Source of the DNA: Methanolobus sp. ZRKC5
GTDB lineage: Archaea > Halobacteriota > Methanosarcinia > Methanosarcinales > Methanosarcinaceae
DNA length: 64,000 bases
Reading direction: 5' to 3'
Assembly (NCBI RefSeq): GCF_038446525.1
Contig: NZ_CP151792.1
Coordinates: 806,001-870,000, forward strand
Part shown: in pieces, positions 8,579 through 19,045 of the stretch
Layout of the letters: each line of letters begins with the position of its first letter
Numbering within the stretch: the stretch's first letter is position 1
Made by a program: the position numbers and the translations under genes
The notes under the pieces: generated by a model
Told to the model about the DNA's origin: nothing
Seen by the model: the letters and a program-made list of their open reading frames with translations, nothing else
Databases searched by the model: none

Positions 8579-9026
8579 ACAATTCCTCCACGATCTGCCC
8601 CGCAAGAACACGGTTTTTAGGATAAGTGGCTATCTTTAACTTCATGATTATAGCATCGGAAGAAGAAGTCAATACCAATTTCCCCAGAGAAGCTGCCTGT
8701 TTGTCAAACCTGATATGGAATAACTGATCATCATCCAGCCTGTCAGGCATCTCACTGCGAAGACGCTCAACATCATCAGGAGACAGATGCCCCCGGATGA
8801 AACTGGCAATCTTTACAACGTCAGATTTGCGAGTGATCTGCGAACTGAGCATCACGGAAGAGTTGCCATAATGACCTTCAATATCCGTTACATCTACAAG
8901 TTCATCAGTAACAGCATCTTCTGATCTGCCTATGGCATTCCGTAAAAAGAAGTCCAGGGCATCACGTACCCTGGAAATATCCTCAGTTGAGTGCGCGATC
9001 ACGCGCAAGTGAATATAATGGATCAC
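8571..9026 (-). CDS. RNA-binding protein of the archaeal exosome superoperon (COG1325 type)
   Basis: 151 residues beginning [24 protein letters not shown]. The family is often annotated as a predicted exosome or RNA-binding subunit and resembles ribosomal-L5-like RNA-binding folds. Here it shows the internal sequence [23 protein letters not shown] and the ending [26 protein letters not shown]. No biochemical role is established that I can name with confidence. Overlaps of four bases with rpl15e and eight with rpp30 show it is co-translated with them. Confidence 0.82.
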   Translation of the reverse strand: MIHYIHLRVIAHSTEDISRVRDALDFFLRNAIGRSEDAVTDELVDVTDIEGHYGNSSVMLSSQITRKSDVVKIASFIRGHLSPDDVERLRSEMPDRLDDDQLFHIRFDKQAASLGKLVLTSSSDAIIMKLKIATYPKNRVLAGQIVEELFG

Positions 9027-9622
9027 TTGCCCCTGTTAAGGTTTGACCTGATACTTGGTCTGTTCTTCTCAGTACCTGTTCCACGTGACATCATTCCTCT
9101 GCCCTTACGGCCTGCACTGGTCTTACCACGGTTTGCACGTCCCTTATGGGTGTTGTTGCATATCCAGTTGAGGTTCTTGTCGCTTTTGATCACAGGATGG
9201 TTTGGGTCTACAAGAATTACCTCGTACCACTTCAGTTTACCATCTTCACCAACCCAGTAAGAGTTGAGAACTTCCAGGTTAGGGAATTTTCTGCCAGCAC
9301 GCTCTTCAGCAATTCTCTGAATGCTCTTTCCGGCAGTGATCTTGTTCTTGCCCATGCGCTGAGTACGTCTTCCACGAATATACCTGGACTTTCTCAGACT
9401 ACCTCTGCGTACATGTACACGAGCTACAATGATACCCTGCTTAGCCTTGTATCCAAGGGATCGAGCACGGTCTATACGGGTTGGACGTCTGATCTTTGTA
9501 ACAGACCCTTCCTTTCTCCATTCCTGAAGTCTTTCCCATCTTAGTTCATGGACATATGTTGCGTCCGGATCTTTCCATGCGTCTCTTACGTATGCGTAAA
9601 ATGATTTTGACAATTTATTCAC
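9023..9622 (-). CDS. rpl15e: Large-subunit ribosomal protein eL15
   Basis: 199 residues, very basic, with the eL15 features [13 protein letters not shown] at the start, a [19 protein letters not shown] block and [22 protein letters not shown]. It belongs to the 50S subunit. As the first gene of the minus-strand superoperon (the region upstream, 9623-9859, has no gene on this strand), its promoter likely drives much of the transcription down to about position 508. Confidence 0.96.
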   Translation of the reverse strand: MNKLSKSFYAYVRDAWKDPDATYVHELRWERLQEWRKEGSVTKIRRPTRIDRARSLGYKAKQGIIVARVHVRRGSLRKSRYIRGRRTQRMGKNKITAGKSIQRIAEERAGRKFPNLEVLNSYWVGEDGKLKWYEVILVDPNHPVIKSDKNLNWICNNTHKGRANRGKTSAGRKGRGMMSRGTGTEKNRPSIRSNLNRGK

Positions 9623-9859
9623 CTTAGTTTCATTTCTAGTTTCACGGTTCAGCTTTTGTAAAGCTACATTCCCACGGGACTTATCCCGACAATGAAACAG
9701 GACTACTACTTAACGTAATTGGATTTAAACCTTTGCACCATCCAACAAAGAAAAACAAAAAATACAGAAGAAACCACAAGTCTAAAAATGACATACAGCA
9801 TTAAAAGCCAATGTATTGAATTAAAGCAAGAATAGTACCTGCAAATAAGAGAATGAATA

Positions 9860-10162
9860 ATGAACCGAATAAAATTGAACTATTGCGTTGATGCCATGTT
9901 GACAATATTATTCCTGGCAGTTGCAGTCACAGGATTTGTTATGTATCTTGTGATACCGCCAGGAGTGCCAAAAGGAAGATATCAGGAATATCTAGGATTA
10001 ACAAAAGCCACGTGGACACTGATACACAACAGATCGGCAATTTTGATGACATCTTTTACAGGAGTACACCTGGTACTACATCAAAAGTGGATATGCTGTA
10101 CAACAAAAAATATTTTGAAAAATGAAGAGAAAGATAGTAAATGCCCCATTACAGATCCTTAA
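9860..10162 (+). CDS. Small membrane protein, DUF4405/cytochrome b-like
   Basis: 100 residues. Two hydrophobic segments are visible (about residues 10-32, LTILFLAVAVTGFVMYLVI, and residues 57-73), and there are histidines at LIHNRSAILM and in GVHLVLHQKW, arranged as in DUF4405 proteins, where such histidines are thought to bind haem. No partner subunit lies next to it, because the next gene is on the other strand. Whether it binds haem is inference from the family. Start ATG 9860 follows an AAGAGAATGAATA leader with weak ribosome binding site character. Confidence 0.65.
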   Translation: MNRIKLNYCVDAMLTILFLAVAVTGFVMYLVIPPGVPKGRYQEYLGLTKATWTLIHNRSAILMTSFTGVHLVLHQKWICCTTKNILKNEEKDSKCPITDP

Positions 10163-10189
10163 AATGCAATGCACTTTAAAAACCATATC

Positions 10190-10951
10190 TTACTGGAATT
10201 TACTTAGATCTTCACCAGAACACAAGATTCCAGTAATATTATCATCCACATCTTTTAGAACAACATTATACCAGCGTACTGGAACTTCCCTTCCATCCTT
10301 TGCAATGACAGGATGTTCTATGAATTCCGGCAGTCCAGATTCACCACTTAAAGCCCCTTCAAACTTTTCCCTGACATCTTCCTTTAGTATTTCAGGAACA
10401 AGTAATTTAGAAAAGTCATGGCCTATCAGTTCAAATTCACCGTAACCCAGAATATCGTTGCCTTTTGCATTAACGAGATTGACCTTCATATCCCTGTCTA
10501 GGACGAAAACAATAAAACCCGCAATATCCAGATAGTTCATTGCTTCATTCCTTTCAGCAAGAATCTTATCCTGGAGATGCTTCATTCTTAAAAGTGATTT
10601 GACCCGGGTAACAAGCTCAAGTCTGTTTACAGGCTTGCCAAGGAACTCATCAGCCCCCACTTCTATTCCTTTGATACGATCATCTTTGCCGGATAATGCA
10701 GTAACCATAACAACAGGCAGGAACTGGGTTTCAACAGATGTTTTCAAAACCCTGCAAACCTCATACCCATTCATATCAGGCATCATCACATCAAGCAGAA
10801 TTATGTCGGGCTTTTCACTTTTAACCTTATCCAGTGCTTCCTGCCCACTATATGCAGGAATTACTTCATAATCTGACTTAAGGTAAAGGCCCATTAACTC
10901 AACTATGGCCTGCTCGTCATCAACAATGAGTACTTTATCCCTATCTGACAT
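10190..10951 (-). CDS. Response regulator: receiver domain plus PAS domain
   Basis: 253 residues. The receiver domain (about 5-120) has the acidic pair D11-D12 (IVDDEQ), the phospho-acceptor D54 in ILLDVMMPDMNG, the threonine in VTALS and the lysine in LGKPVNR. A linker helix follows, then a PAS domain (about 137-250: DIAGFIVFVLDRDMKVNLVNAKGNDILGY, ending in GILCSGEDLSKFQ). There is no DNA-binding or kinase domain, so it probably relays phosphate or sensing information to partner histidine kinases. No kinase gene is adjacent. The gene is monocistronic. Confidence 0.9.
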   Translation of the reverse strand: MSDRDKVLIVDDEQAIVELMGLYLKSDYEVIPAYSGQEALDKVKSEKPDIILLDVMMPDMNGYEVCRVLKTSVETQFLPVVMVTALSGKDDRIKGIEVGADEFLGKPVNRLELVTRVKSLLRMKHLQDKILAERNEAMNYLDIAGFIVFVLDRDMKVNLVNAKGNDILGYGEFELIGHDFSKLLVPEILKEDVREKFEGALSGESGLPEFIEHPVIAKDGREVPVRWYNVVLKDVDDNITGILCSGEDLSKFQ

Positions 10952-11154
10952 GAATCATAGGCTCCCTGTTTACACGTAAATTAAATAAATATATTGCAAT
11001 ATAAATCTGCTGGTGAGCATCACATCTTGTTACACAATTAAGCATAAATTAATCGAACTTTTTTCACTATTAATTATATAGTTCTATCCACATATATAGT
11101 TTAGGCATAGAAAACTAACCTTGCAGAAATTACAAATACTGCAATAAATTAATG

Positions 11155-11350
11155 TGGGGCTGGTGAGATTCGAACTCACGATCGACGGGTCTCTCCGAAC
11201 AGCTGCAAAAAACAGCATTCAGTTAATGAGCACATATCAGTGCTCCAACGGTTCCTCACAAACCAACCCCGTCGGGTTAGTCTCAGTAGACCCGTTGTTC
11301 ATCATTTATCCGCTGGAGCCCATCGCCATGCCGGGCTAGGCCACAGCCCC
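11155..11350 (-). tRNA. tRNA-Trp (CCA anticodon), split by an intron after position 37
   Basis: The 5' exon (11313-11350, 38 bases) begins GGGGCTGTGGCC and ends in the anticodon loop CTCCAG. The 3' exon (11155-11190, 36 bases) starts with A38 and contains the T arm GTGAG-TTCGAAT-CTCAC and acceptor CAGCCCC plus discriminator A. Acceptor, D, anticodon (ATGGG/CCCGT) and T stems all pair. The anticodon CCA reads UGG (Trp). The 3' CCA is not encoded. A TATA-like AAATATATC about 40 bases upstream of the 5' end (near 11390) is a likely promoter. Confidence 0.95.
11191..11312 (-). ncRNA. tRNA-Trp intron acting as box C/D guide RNA
   Basis: The 122-base intron has all four boxes: C (ATGATGA, 11299-11305), D' (CTGA, 11283-11286), C' (GTGAGGA, one mismatch to consensus, 11253-11259) and D (CTGA, 11237-11240). 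The guide before D' (ACGGGTCT) pairs with the 3' exon so that base 39 is five bases from the box. The guide before D (CCGTTGGAGC) pairs across the 5' splice site so that C34 is targeted. The splice sites form a bulge-helix-bulge: CTCC (32-35) pairs with GGAG near the intron 3' end, leaving AGC and AGA bulges. The same design is known for haloarchaeal tRNA-Trp. Confidence 0.9.
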
Positions 11351-11419
11351 ATAAATTCGGGCAGCACCCCCAAAATACATCTTATCAATGATATATTTAG
11401 CGGTACCATTGCCTCGATG

Positions 11420-12496
11420 TTATATATTTTCGTTCGCTACCCGGTTCAAATCACCAAATTTGCACAACTCATCACAAAGTTCCTCAATCTTTGAGCGTAG
11501 ATCTTCCAGGGAATAACCGAACATGCCTGCCAGATAGATAGCTCCACCTGCACCCACACCTTCTTTGACAAAACCAGCTTCATATTGCTGCAAACCCTTG
11601 AATGAAGATTTACCGAATTCAGGATCAACACCTTCAAAAGTAGCACCAATCTCACTTGCAAGTTCTGTAAAATTAGCAGACTCGTCTTGCACAACGTAGG
11701 TGGTAGTAACAATTTTGATGTTATCTGTAGAGTAGCCCAGGTGTTTGATAACAGCAAATATAGAAGCCATCTGAGTGCCACCTGCAAGAATAACAGGAGT
11801 ATCCCCAAGACCTGCGGCAATTCCTGCAACAGCAACCATCATTGGATCACCAACGGATGCCACTGCCTTGAGAGGATCCCCACTCAAAGAACCAAAATTA
11901 ATAGAAGAAGATTTTAAAGCATCATCCACAACCTGTTTTTTGAGACTCAACGGGTTTGAACTGGAACTACTACTAACAGTACCATCATAACCCAATGACT
12001 GAAGTACTGCATTGGCAGTTGTAGTTCCTGCAGGAATACTCTCCCCGATCACAATGAGATCATGGTCCTTTGCAAGTTTCTCACCAAGCTTAAAGGCATT
12101 TTTGAATGCATCCCCAATATTGTGCACAGCAGTAGATTTTCTGATATCATCACCAGGCAACCCGCCAATGTCAATAAGCGGCACCTGTTTTGCCGGAAGA
12201 ACCTTTAAGCCTGCATTCACAAAGATATGTGGAATACCCGTAATCGATAGCGCTGCACGAGTAATAAGTGCAGGCGTAGGTGTATCATACGGAGGCGTCA
12301 TTGGCAGGATCGGAATATCTACGATAGTTCCTGTTTCAAGGACTTCCGCATCACCTGCCGGCGTGTAATCTGTTAGTTTTGCAGTCTTGCCTGCGGCAGA
12401 GAGACCTTCGATATAAGCGGTTTCTGTGTTTCCAAGAACACATACAAACAACGGTTTTTCAGGTAACCTGACTTTTTCTGGTGCTAATGTATCCAT
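11420..12496 (-). CDS. cobT: Nicotinate mononucleotide-dependent phosphoribosyltransferase (archaeal CobT, TIGR00303/UPF0284 type)
   Basis: 358 residues. Glycine-rich signatures typical of the archaeal CobT group are present: IDIGGLPGDDIRKSTAVHN, IGESIPAGTTTANAVLQ, SVGDPMMVAVAGIAAGL and ILAGGTQMASIFAVI. CobT attaches the lower-ligand base to ribose phosphate for the nucleotide loop of cobamides, which methanogens need for methyl transfer. The gene stands alone between tRNA-Trp and proS, both on the same strand. Confidence 0.88.
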   Translation of the reverse strand: MDTLAPEKVRLPEKPLFVCVLGNTETAYIEGLSAAGKTAKLTDYTPAGDAEVLETGTIVDIPILPMTPPYDTPTPALITRAALSITGIPHIFVNAGLKVLPAKQVPLIDIGGLPGDDIRKSTAVHNIGDAFKNAFKLGEKLAKDHDLIVIGESIPAGTTTANAVLQSLGYDGTVSSSSSSNPLSLKKQVVDDALKSSSINFGSLSGDPLKAVASVGDPMMVAVAGIAAGLGDTPVILAGGTQMASIFAVIKHLGYSTDNIKIVTTTYVVQDESANFTELASEIGATFEGVDPEFGKSSFKGLQQYEAGFVKEGVGAGGAIYLAGMFGYSLEDLRSKIEELCDELCKFGDLNRVANENI

Positions 12497-12550
12497 ACCA
12501 ATCGCCTAGATGTATTTTACAGGGAGTATATGTCAGTTTCCAGACAAACT

Positions 12551-13987
12551 TCAGTACGTCCTGGCAACATACACCTGAGTATCCGCATCTGCACCACATA
12601 TAGGACATTTGCCGGAGCAACCTTCTGTTTGCTCAGTAGGTATGCCAAGTATACCCGCACCGATCTCTTCCTCAAGCTTAAGGCCACATTCCTTATTACC
12701 ACACCAGAATACCTTTGCAATTCCCTCAGCCAGTTTCTCCTTAATTACAGCAATATCCTCACACTCAAAAATACGTTCCTGCAAACTTGCGTTTGCCTTT
12801 TCATATAAATTCTCATGAATTTCGTCAAGCAGGGACAGAACTTCATCTGTGATATTGTCGAGAGATACCTGCAGCTTCTCGCCAGTATCACGACGTGCAA
12901 GCATTGCAGCATTATTTTTAAGGTCCCTTGGACCAAGTTCCAGCCTTACAGGAACTCCGCGCATTTCCCACTTATAGTATTTAGCACCAGGACGACTGTC
13001 ACTTGCATCCATCTTTACACGAATACCTGCTGCTTCAAGAGCACTCATTACTTCCTCACACGCTTCAGGAACACCTTCGGGCTTCTTGAAAACGATAGGA
13101 ATTATCACAACCTGTACCGGAGCAACCGCAGGAGGAAGCACCAGACCCTTATCATCCCCGTGTATGGATATCATGGAAGCTATGGAACGTTCTGAAACAC
13201 CATAACAGGTCTGATAAGCATAGACCTGCTCACCTTCTGCATCCTCATAGGTTATGTCAAATGTCTTTGCAAAATTGTCACCAAGATGGTGAGCCGTGCC
13301 TACCTGTAAGGTCTTGCCGTCGGGCATCAGGGCATCAGTAGCTATCGTGTAGTCCGCACCAGGGAATTTATCCCAGTCCGGTCTTTTGGATGCAAGAACA
13401 GGAACTGCGAGTTGGCGGTAGAACTCAGTATAAAGCCTAATGGCTTCATCCACCTGAGCAGCTGCATCATCCCATGTTGCATGAACTGTATGTGCTTCCT
13501 TGAAGGAAGTGATCTCACGCAGTCTGATAAGAGGACGCGTGTGCTTAGTCTCATACCTGAATGTATTAACTATCTGGTATAGTTTAAGAGGCAGGTCTGC
13601 ATGTGACCTTACCCACAGCTTGTACATAGGATAAATAGCAGTCTCACTCGTAGGACGAAGTGCCAGTTTAACATCCAGCGGAGAGGTACCTCCGTGTGTT
13701 ACCCAATAAACCTCTTCTTCAAAACCTTTTATGTGTTCAGCCTCTTTCATGAACTCATTTTCAGGAATTAGAAGGGGGAACAATGCCTCCTGATGGTCCC
13801 TATCAAGCAACTTACGAATGATATCGTAAACATTTCTCCTGATGTTGAAACCAAAAGGGAACCACACATATAATCCTTTGACAGGATAACGTACGTCCAT
13901 AATCTCACCTTTCAGTAAAAGGTCATTATACCATTCACTGAAATTCTCTTTTGAAGGAAGCGCAGCCTCTTTTTCTTGCTCTGCCAT
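12551..13987 (-). CDS. proS: Prolyl-tRNA synthetase
   Basis: 478 residues, the archaeal/eukaryotic-like length without the bacterial editing insertion. Class II motifs are visible: [28 protein letters not shown] (motif 2 region), RTRPL-like [22 protein letters not shown], and the motif-3 area [13 protein letters not shown]. The C-terminal zinc-binding domain shows CGNKECG ... [12 protein letters not shown] and ends in tyrosine, which is typical of this subtype. It charges tRNA-Pro in the cytosol. Confidence 0.96.
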   Translation of the reverse strand: MAEQEKEAALPSKENFSEWYNDLLLKGEIMDVRYPVKGLYVWFPFGFNIRRNVYDIIRKLLDRDHQEALFPLLIPENEFMKEAEHIKGFEEEVYWVTHGGTSPLDVKLALRPTSETAIYPMYKLWVRSHADLPLKLYQIVNTFRYETKHTRPLIRLREITSFKEAHTVHATWDDAAAQVDEAIRLYTEFYRQLAVPVLASKRPDWDKFPGADYTIATDALMPDGKTLQVGTAHHLGDNFAKTFDITYEDAEGEQVYAYQTCYGVSERSIASMISIHGDDKGLVLPPAVAPVQVVIIPIVFKKPEGVPEACEEVMSALEAAGIRVKMDASDSRPGAKYYKWEMRGVPVRLELGPRDLKNNAAMLARRDTGEKLQVSLDNITDEVLSLLDEIHENLYEKANASLQERIFECEDIAVIKEKLAEGIAKVFWCGNKECGLKLEEEIGAGILGIPTEQTEGCSGKCPICGADADTQVYVARTY

Positions 13988-14154
13988 GTGTTCACCTGTT
14001 TATATCTGATTTTGGCTACATTAACAAGTACATTGCTTATAGGCATTTCCTTTCTGAACCAAAATAAACATAAAAGTATAACACAGGATCAAATAAGTAA
14101 CAGCGAATTCGACACAACGATATGTCAAAGTAAAAAATGATCAGGAATGAAATA

Positions 14155-14793
14155 TCATTCCTTTAACTGATGCTCAGAGTCGGAGGCATCAAGTTCCATC
14201 TCTGAAGAATCCATATCAAAGACTATCATCCCAGTCTTAAGTTGTTCAGAATCTTCTGGAGAAAGTGCATAGGATTTAGCCTTGTCAGAAATAATAGCAC
14301 TATTGCCGAAAGGATCCTCGATTATAACAGTAAGAAATCCTTTGCCCTCAATTACCTCTTCAAGTGTTTTTTGAATCTCAAGTCCACGGGAATGTTTCTC
14401 TTCATCATCCACAGACCATTTGGTAGCAGTGACGACCACATTGTAGATCCGGTCAAGAACCCCTTCAATGTTTGTGATAAAAGAATCTGAAATTGAACCG
14501 GGTTCCACGTCAATCCCAAGTTCAGGTATACGAATGGTACCAGAAGTGGAACGTACTACCCTGCTATTGAGATCCTCAAGACCCTCTACCTTCAACACAT
14601 ACCTCATTGGCTCTTTCTGTGAAAGAATTAAGGTATCAGCAAATCTGAAACTGCATTTACATAATGCAGTAATGTGCATCACCTCACCAAAATAAGGTAT
14701 ATCGTCGCTCTGCCACTTGATTATCAAATCTTCATGGCAAAGAGGACATGACGTTCTCGTTTCAAAACTCTGACAGGATTCTCCACCGTTCAA
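14155..14793 (-). CDS. ZPR1-type zinc-finger protein
   Basis: 212 residues. An N-terminal zinc finger CPLCHEDL ... CKCSF and the beta-rich ZPR1 domain (SSGTIRIPELGIDVEPGS-type SGTIRIPELGIDVEPG, then ISTVEGVLDR-like ITNIEGVLDRI) identify the archaeal single-module ZPR1 family. Eukaryotic ZPR1 binds elongation factor 1A and assists its folding, and the archaeal role is presumably similar. The ATG at 14793 overlaps the stop of sepF by four bases, so the two are made together. Confidence 0.88.
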   Translation of the reverse strand: MNGGESCQSFETRTSCPLCHEDLIIKWQSDDIPYFGEVMHITALCKCSFRFADTLILSQKEPMRYVLKVEGLEDLNSRVVRSTSGTIRIPELGIDVEPGSISDSFITNIEGVLDRIYNVVVTATKWSVDDEEKHSRGLEIQKTLEEVIEGKGFLTVIIEDPFGNSAIISDKAKSYALSPEDSEQLKTGMIVFDMDSSEMELDASDSEHQLKE

Positions 14794-15170
14794 TATCTTC
14801 CACCAGTTAACTTTGACCTGTCGATCTTGATACCCATCGGTGTTACCAGGACCTGGTCTTCCTTGATGCCGGCAATGTCACCATGAACATCCATTACGAC
14901 CTCTTTGAGATCCTTCAAAGCACGGTCAAGCAATAACTTGTCCACTTTGATGTTGGATATATCTATCATTACAATATTACCGTCATAGATTTCTTTTTTG
15001 AGTGAGGTCAGCTCATTGAGGTTTGTGAGCTCTGCAACCCGTATATAGGTCTCTGCAGGTTCATCATCCATTACCTCTTCATACTTAGTGAGGTCAAGTT
15101 CTGTATATTCATCCTCAGTGGTTGAGCTTTTGCTGCTGCTACCAAATAATTTGTTCACGATATTTGCCAT
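14790..15170 (-). CDS. sepF: Cell division protein SepF
   Basis: 126 residues. The N-terminus MANIVNKLFGSSSK is a short amphipathic membrane-anchoring helix followed by an acidic linker. The core (TYIRVAELTNLNELTSLKKEIYDGNIVMIDIS ... GDIAGIKEDQVLVTP) is the SepF fold. In archaea SepF anchors the FtsZ ring to the membrane. It is transcribed before zpr1 with an ATGA overlap. Confidence 0.9.
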   Translation of the reverse strand: MANIVNKLFGSSSKSSTTEDEYTELDLTKYEEVMDDEPAETYIRVAELTNLNELTSLKKEIYDGNIVMIDISNIKVDKLLLDRALKDLKEVVMDVHGDIAGIKEDQVLVTPMGIKIDRSKLTGGRY

Positions 15171-15299
15171 AATTCGCCCTCATGTATTCAAAAACATTGT
15201 TATATAATAATATCACTACTACTTAAAATGTTACCGGACTGTTAATATAAACTGTTGCTGCTATTTATATTAAAACTCATCCTATTTTAATTATTTCTT

Positions 15300-15782
15300 T
15301 CAGATGTCCAGATTCCAGAGCTTATCACCCACGTAATGTATGGACCTTACGGCTTTACCCTTATTTCCAACCATATCAGCACCTGGCATCAAAGCTGTGC
15401 CAATGGCAAGAGGTTTGCCATGAGCCTCTTCAATTATGATAACAGGATCATTTTCACCTATATCAGAGTCAGCATCAACAATTCCCGGGCACATGATGTC
15501 AGCGCCGTTTACAACAAAACGAACGGCACCGGAATCAACTTTTACCACGTTTTTGGTCAGACCAAGATTCAGGACTCCTTTTACAGTAGGGAAGTAAAAG
15601 CCATTTATCTGGAACAACAGCGGCTCCCCGTCAACAAGTACAAGCGACAGATCCTCTATGTTTGCCGTTTCAAACTTGCTCTTTTCAAGCTTCTTTACCG
15701 CTTCACCAAAGATAGAAGTGATATCGCTCAGAAGTTGATTCTTTGCTGATTTTCTTAGCTGTACCCTGGATTTTATTTTCAA
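15300..15782 (-). CDS. PUA-domain RNA-binding protein (MCT-1/Tma20-like)
   Basis: 160 residues. An N-terminal pre-PUA domain (KSRVQLRKSAKNQLLSDI ... SLVLVDGEPLLFQINGFYFPTV) is followed by a C-terminal PUA domain (VVKVDSGAVRFVVNGADIMCPGIVDAD ... PLAIGTALMPGADMVGNKGKAV). The arrangement equals MCT-1/Tma20, proteins linked to translation initiation or recycling in eukaryotes. The PUA domain implies structured RNA or ribosome binding. The archaeal function is not established. It lies between sepF and valS on the same strand but with gaps of more than 100 bases. Confidence 0.85.
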   Translation of the reverse strand: MKIKSRVQLRKSAKNQLLSDITSIFGEAVKKLEKSKFETANIEDLSLVLVDGEPLLFQINGFYFPTVKGVLNLGLTKNVVKVDSGAVRFVVNGADIMCPGIVDADSDIGENDPVIIIEEAHGKPLAIGTALMPGADMVGNKGKAVRSIHYVGDKLWNLDI

Positions 15783-15943
15783 CTAATCACCTGTCAAGCA
15801 GATAAATATTATTTGATTATTAATAGTACTATCCTGATAGTATTACCCTGCATTATTTCCAAGGTAGTTACATTGGTAAAATAAGTAATGGATGCTTTTA
15901 AAGTTTATGCGGGCAGAGCCCACATACTGCACCCATAAGAACC

Positions 15944-18535
15944 TTATCTCACAATGACTACAGGAACCCCGCTGATATCAAGAACATCAACTGCCCTTCC
16001 TGCTGAGACAACTTCTTTCTCTATCTCAACACATCCGGGTTCAAGTTCAAGAATATCGCCGTTAACTTTTACAGTTATCTTTCCTTTTGCGATCTCATCA
16101 GCAATCTTCCGGGGATTCTCTTCAATTAGTGCATTGATTATATCCTTTGCCTGTCCCCTGAATTTAGGACCGATTACACCCATATTAGGTTTGACGTTCA
16201 CAGGAACATGCTCAAAATCAGGATCTCCCGCAATGACCTCTACCGGAGAATTCGTAGCGCCCAGAACATCAGTGATGTCTGCAAGACTTCCATATATCTC
16301 TATTTTAGCAAGAGGAGCATTGAGTGCCATACCGTGCTCGGATTTGTATCTCCTTACACTGCTTGCAACATCCTTTATGAATTCACCGGACTGCTCAATT
16401 TCAGCATCTATCATGGACTCGCAGGCTTTAGGCCAGGCCATAACATGCACACTGCCATCGCCTATGCGAGAGAACATTTCCTCTGCAAAGAACGGAGCAA
16501 ATGGCGCAAGCAAACGGGAAAGAGCATCAACTGCAGTATATAATGTGTATCTTGCAGCCTGCTTTCCAGATTCATCTTCACCATAAAGACGTGCTTTTAC
16601 AAGCTCGATGTAATTGTCTGCAAGGACATCCCATGTAAAACCTCTGACAGCTTTGAATGCCTCATCAAACTGATAGGTCTCCATGGACTTTGTAACTGAC
16701 ATAATAAGTCTGTTGAGATTGCTCAGAAGCCATTTGTCAACTATCTTCAACTCTGAAACATCAATATCGCAGTGCTCATAATCTTCAAGGTGAGACATGC
16801 TGAACCTGTAGATACTCCACATCTTTGTGAAGAACCTTGATGCTGAAACAACATCTTTCCAGCGAAACATCACATCAGATCCTGGTGATCCACCAATTGC
16901 AGCCCATTGCCTGAATGAATCAGCACTGTAATCCTTGATCACTTCTTCGGGAGCTATGACATTACCAAGTGATTTACTCATCTTGTGACCGTCTTCACCA
17001 AGCACCATACCGTTAACCAGGATAGCATCCCACGGTTTTTTGCCTGTGATAGCCATGGAACGTAATATGGAATAGAATGCCCATGTTCTGATAATATCAT
17101 GACCCTGTGGGCGAAGTTGTGCAGGCAGTCTCATTTCGTGGTCCGTGAGCCAGCCTGAAACATGAAGTGCTGTGATAGATGAATCCATCCATGTATCCAG
17201 AACATCCTCTTCAGCCTCAAACTCAGTGCTACCACATTTACAGGCTTCAGATGGTTGCTGCTGTGTAGGATCAATAGGCATCCATTCTTCCTTTGCAACC
17301 ATTACCTCATTACAATGCTTGCAGTACCATACAGGTATTGGTGTTGCGAAAAGCCTCTGACGGGATATACACCAGTCCCACTCCATTGTGTTTGTCCAGT
17401 TATCAAGCCTGACCTTCATATATTCAGGCAGCCACTCAATCTCATTTGATGCCTTTGACACCTCATCAGTATCTATCTTAATGAACCACTGGCGTTCGGA
17501 AAGAATCTCAATAGGAGTGCTGCATCTCCAGCACATTCCGACATTCTGTTCAAGTGGTTTCTGCTCAAAGAGATAACCTTCTTTTTCAAGGTCTTCAATG
17601 ATAGCTTTCTTACATTCAGGAATCGACATACCCTTGTACTTGCCGGCAATCTCAGTCATAAGACCACTCTTGTCAATGGCCTTGCGCAGTGGCAGACTGT
17701 GCTCCAGCCACCATCTGACATCCTGCTTATCACCAAAAGTACAGATCATAACTGCACCGGTACCAAATTCAGGATCTACATCCTTGTCACCAATGACCTT
17801 GACCTCATGACCGAAAAGAGGTACTTTGACAGTTGAATCGAGATATCCCTTATAGCGTTCGTCTTCAGGATTGATGGCAACCGCGACGCAGGCTGCGAGT
17901 AATTCCGGTCTGCTGGTTGCGATCTCAAGATTATCAAAATGCAGGTAATTGAGTTTCGTTTCCCTTGAATCGTACTCTACTTCTGCAAAAGCAATTGCCG
18001 TTTCACATCTTGGACACCAGTTTACAGGGTGTTCCGACTGGTAGAGACGGTCCATATCATACATCTTTCTGAAAGACATCTGGGTCTTGGAATAGTATTC
18101 AGGCTCCATTGTCACAAATTCATTGCTCCAGTCAGTTGAGAAACCGAGGTTTAGCATTGTGTTCCTCATTTTTTCGATGTTCCCAACTGTTAGTTCACGA
18201 CACATGTTCCTGAACTCTTCTCTTGGAACCTCGTTCTTTGTGATACCATGGATCTCTTCGACTTTCACTTCAGTAGGAAGACCGTGGCAGTCCCATCCCT
18301 GAGGGAACATTACATTATATCCACACATTCGTTTGTATCTTGCAACAAAATCGATGTAACACCAGTTAAGGGAATTACCGATATGGAAATTTCCCGTCGG
18401 ATATGGTGGTGGCGTGTCAATTATGAACTGGGGCCTGCTTTCATCTTTCCAGTCAAAATGATACATGGACATATTCCATGAATCACGCCATTTAGGCTCT
18501 ATAATGTGTGGGTCATATTCTTTTGGGACGGTCAT
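15944..18535 (-). CDS. valS: Valyl-tRNA synthetase
   Basis: 863 residues, class I. The HIGH-type motif appears as [14 protein letters not shown] near residue 40, and KMSKSLGN appears near residue 520. The editing domain (CP1) includes [27 protein letters not shown] zinc-ribbon-like CGSTEF segment and WYCKHC are present in the insert. The anticodon-binding domain and C-terminal region follow. It charges tRNA-Val and edits threonine. Start ATG 18535 has GGAGAGTC upstream. An opposite-strand ORF begins about 55 bases away. Confidence 0.97.
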   Translation of the reverse strand: MTVPKEYDPHIIEPKWRDSWNMSMYHFDWKDESRPQFIIDTPPPYPTGNFHIGNSLNWCYIDFVARYKRMCGYNVMFPQGWDCHGLPTEVKVEEIHGITKNEVPREEFRNMCRELTVGNIEKMRNTMLNLGFSTDWSNEFVTMEPEYYSKTQMSFRKMYDMDRLYQSEHPVNWCPRCETAIAFAEVEYDSRETKLNYLHFDNLEIATSRPELLAACVAVAINPEDERYKGYLDSTVKVPLFGHEVKVIGDKDVDPEFGTGAVMICTFGDKQDVRWWLEHSLPLRKAIDKSGLMTEIAGKYKGMSIPECKKAIIEDLEKEGYLFEQKPLEQNVGMCWRCSTPIEILSERQWFIKIDTDEVSKASNEIEWLPEYMKVRLDNWTNTMEWDWCISRQRLFATPIPVWYCKHCNEVMVAKEEWMPIDPTQQQPSEACKCGSTEFEAEEDVLDTWMDSSITALHVSGWLTDHEMRLPAQLRPQGHDIIRTWAFYSILRSMAITGKKPWDAILVNGMVLGEDGHKMSKSLGNVIAPEEVIKDYSADSFRQWAAIGGSPGSDVMFRWKDVVSASRFFTKMWSIYRFSMSHLEDYEHCDIDVSELKIVDKWLLSNLNRLIMSVTKSMETYQFDEAFKAVRGFTWDVLADNYIELVKARLYGEDESGKQAARYTLYTAVDALSRLLAPFAPFFAEEMFSRIGDGSVHVMAWPKACESMIDAEIEQSGEFIKDVASSVRRYKSEHGMALNAPLAKIEIYGSLADITDVLGATNSPVEVIAGDPDFEHVPVNVKPNMGVIGPKFRGQAKDIINALIEENPRKIADEIAKGKITVKVNGDILELEPGCVEIEKEVVSAGRAVDVLDISGVPVVIVR

Positions 18536-18591
18536 TGTGACTCTCCGATAAGTATAATCAATTAATGTATTGATTGTGTTTTTTATCCTAA

Positions 18592-18882
18592 GTGGTGTTA
18601 GATTATTTAAATTATCTGGTTAGAAACGAAGATGCTCAAACGTTTAGAAAGGATAAGAAACATAAAATAAAAAACGTAAATAACGCATGTTTTCAAAAGA
18701 GGTTTGTCCCTGCACAACAAAGATATCTTGCAGAAAATCCCGACTGGACAAAAGGTCATCAATGTACGATTGAAAGCAAACATTTCCTTGACAAGTGGGT
18801 GATGATACCGTCTGGAACATATGCCCTATTCTTTGACCAGCTGCATGCAGAGGACAAGCCACATCATGTGAAGAGAATTTAG
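18592..18882 (+). CDS. Unidentified small protein, start uncertain
   Basis: A frame of up to 96 codons from a GTG at 18592. The last 60 codons (from about 18705: [20 protein letters not shown] ... [19 protein letters not shown]) use the same codons as neighbouring genes and look genuinely coding. The first 35 do not, and no good ribosome binding site or ATG is seen. I do not recognise the family. It may be a short gene with an unusual start or the 3' remnant of a decayed gene. The opposite-strand frame in the same place looks like a shadow. Confidence 0.35.
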   Translation: MVLDYLNYLVRNEDAQTFRKDKKHKIKNVNNACFQKRFVPAQQRYLAENPDWTKGHQCTIESKHFLDKWVMIPSGTYALFFDQLHAEDKPHHVKRI

Positions 18883-19045
18883 TATATCAACTTTACTATT
18901 TTGTTCTCTGTTAAATAGAATAACCAGAACACAGTACCTTCGCATTTTGAATAAAAATATCAGGAAACCGAAAACACTTTATAGAAATCTATACCATTTT
19001 AGAAAGGGGAAGCGGAGGCGAATAAATGTCAGATAAGGTGGTCTT

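Noticed and set aside
18644-18862. Minus-strand 72-codon ORF
   Set aside because: No ribosome binding site, biased toward Cys/Phe/Ser, and in antisense to a more coding-like frame.
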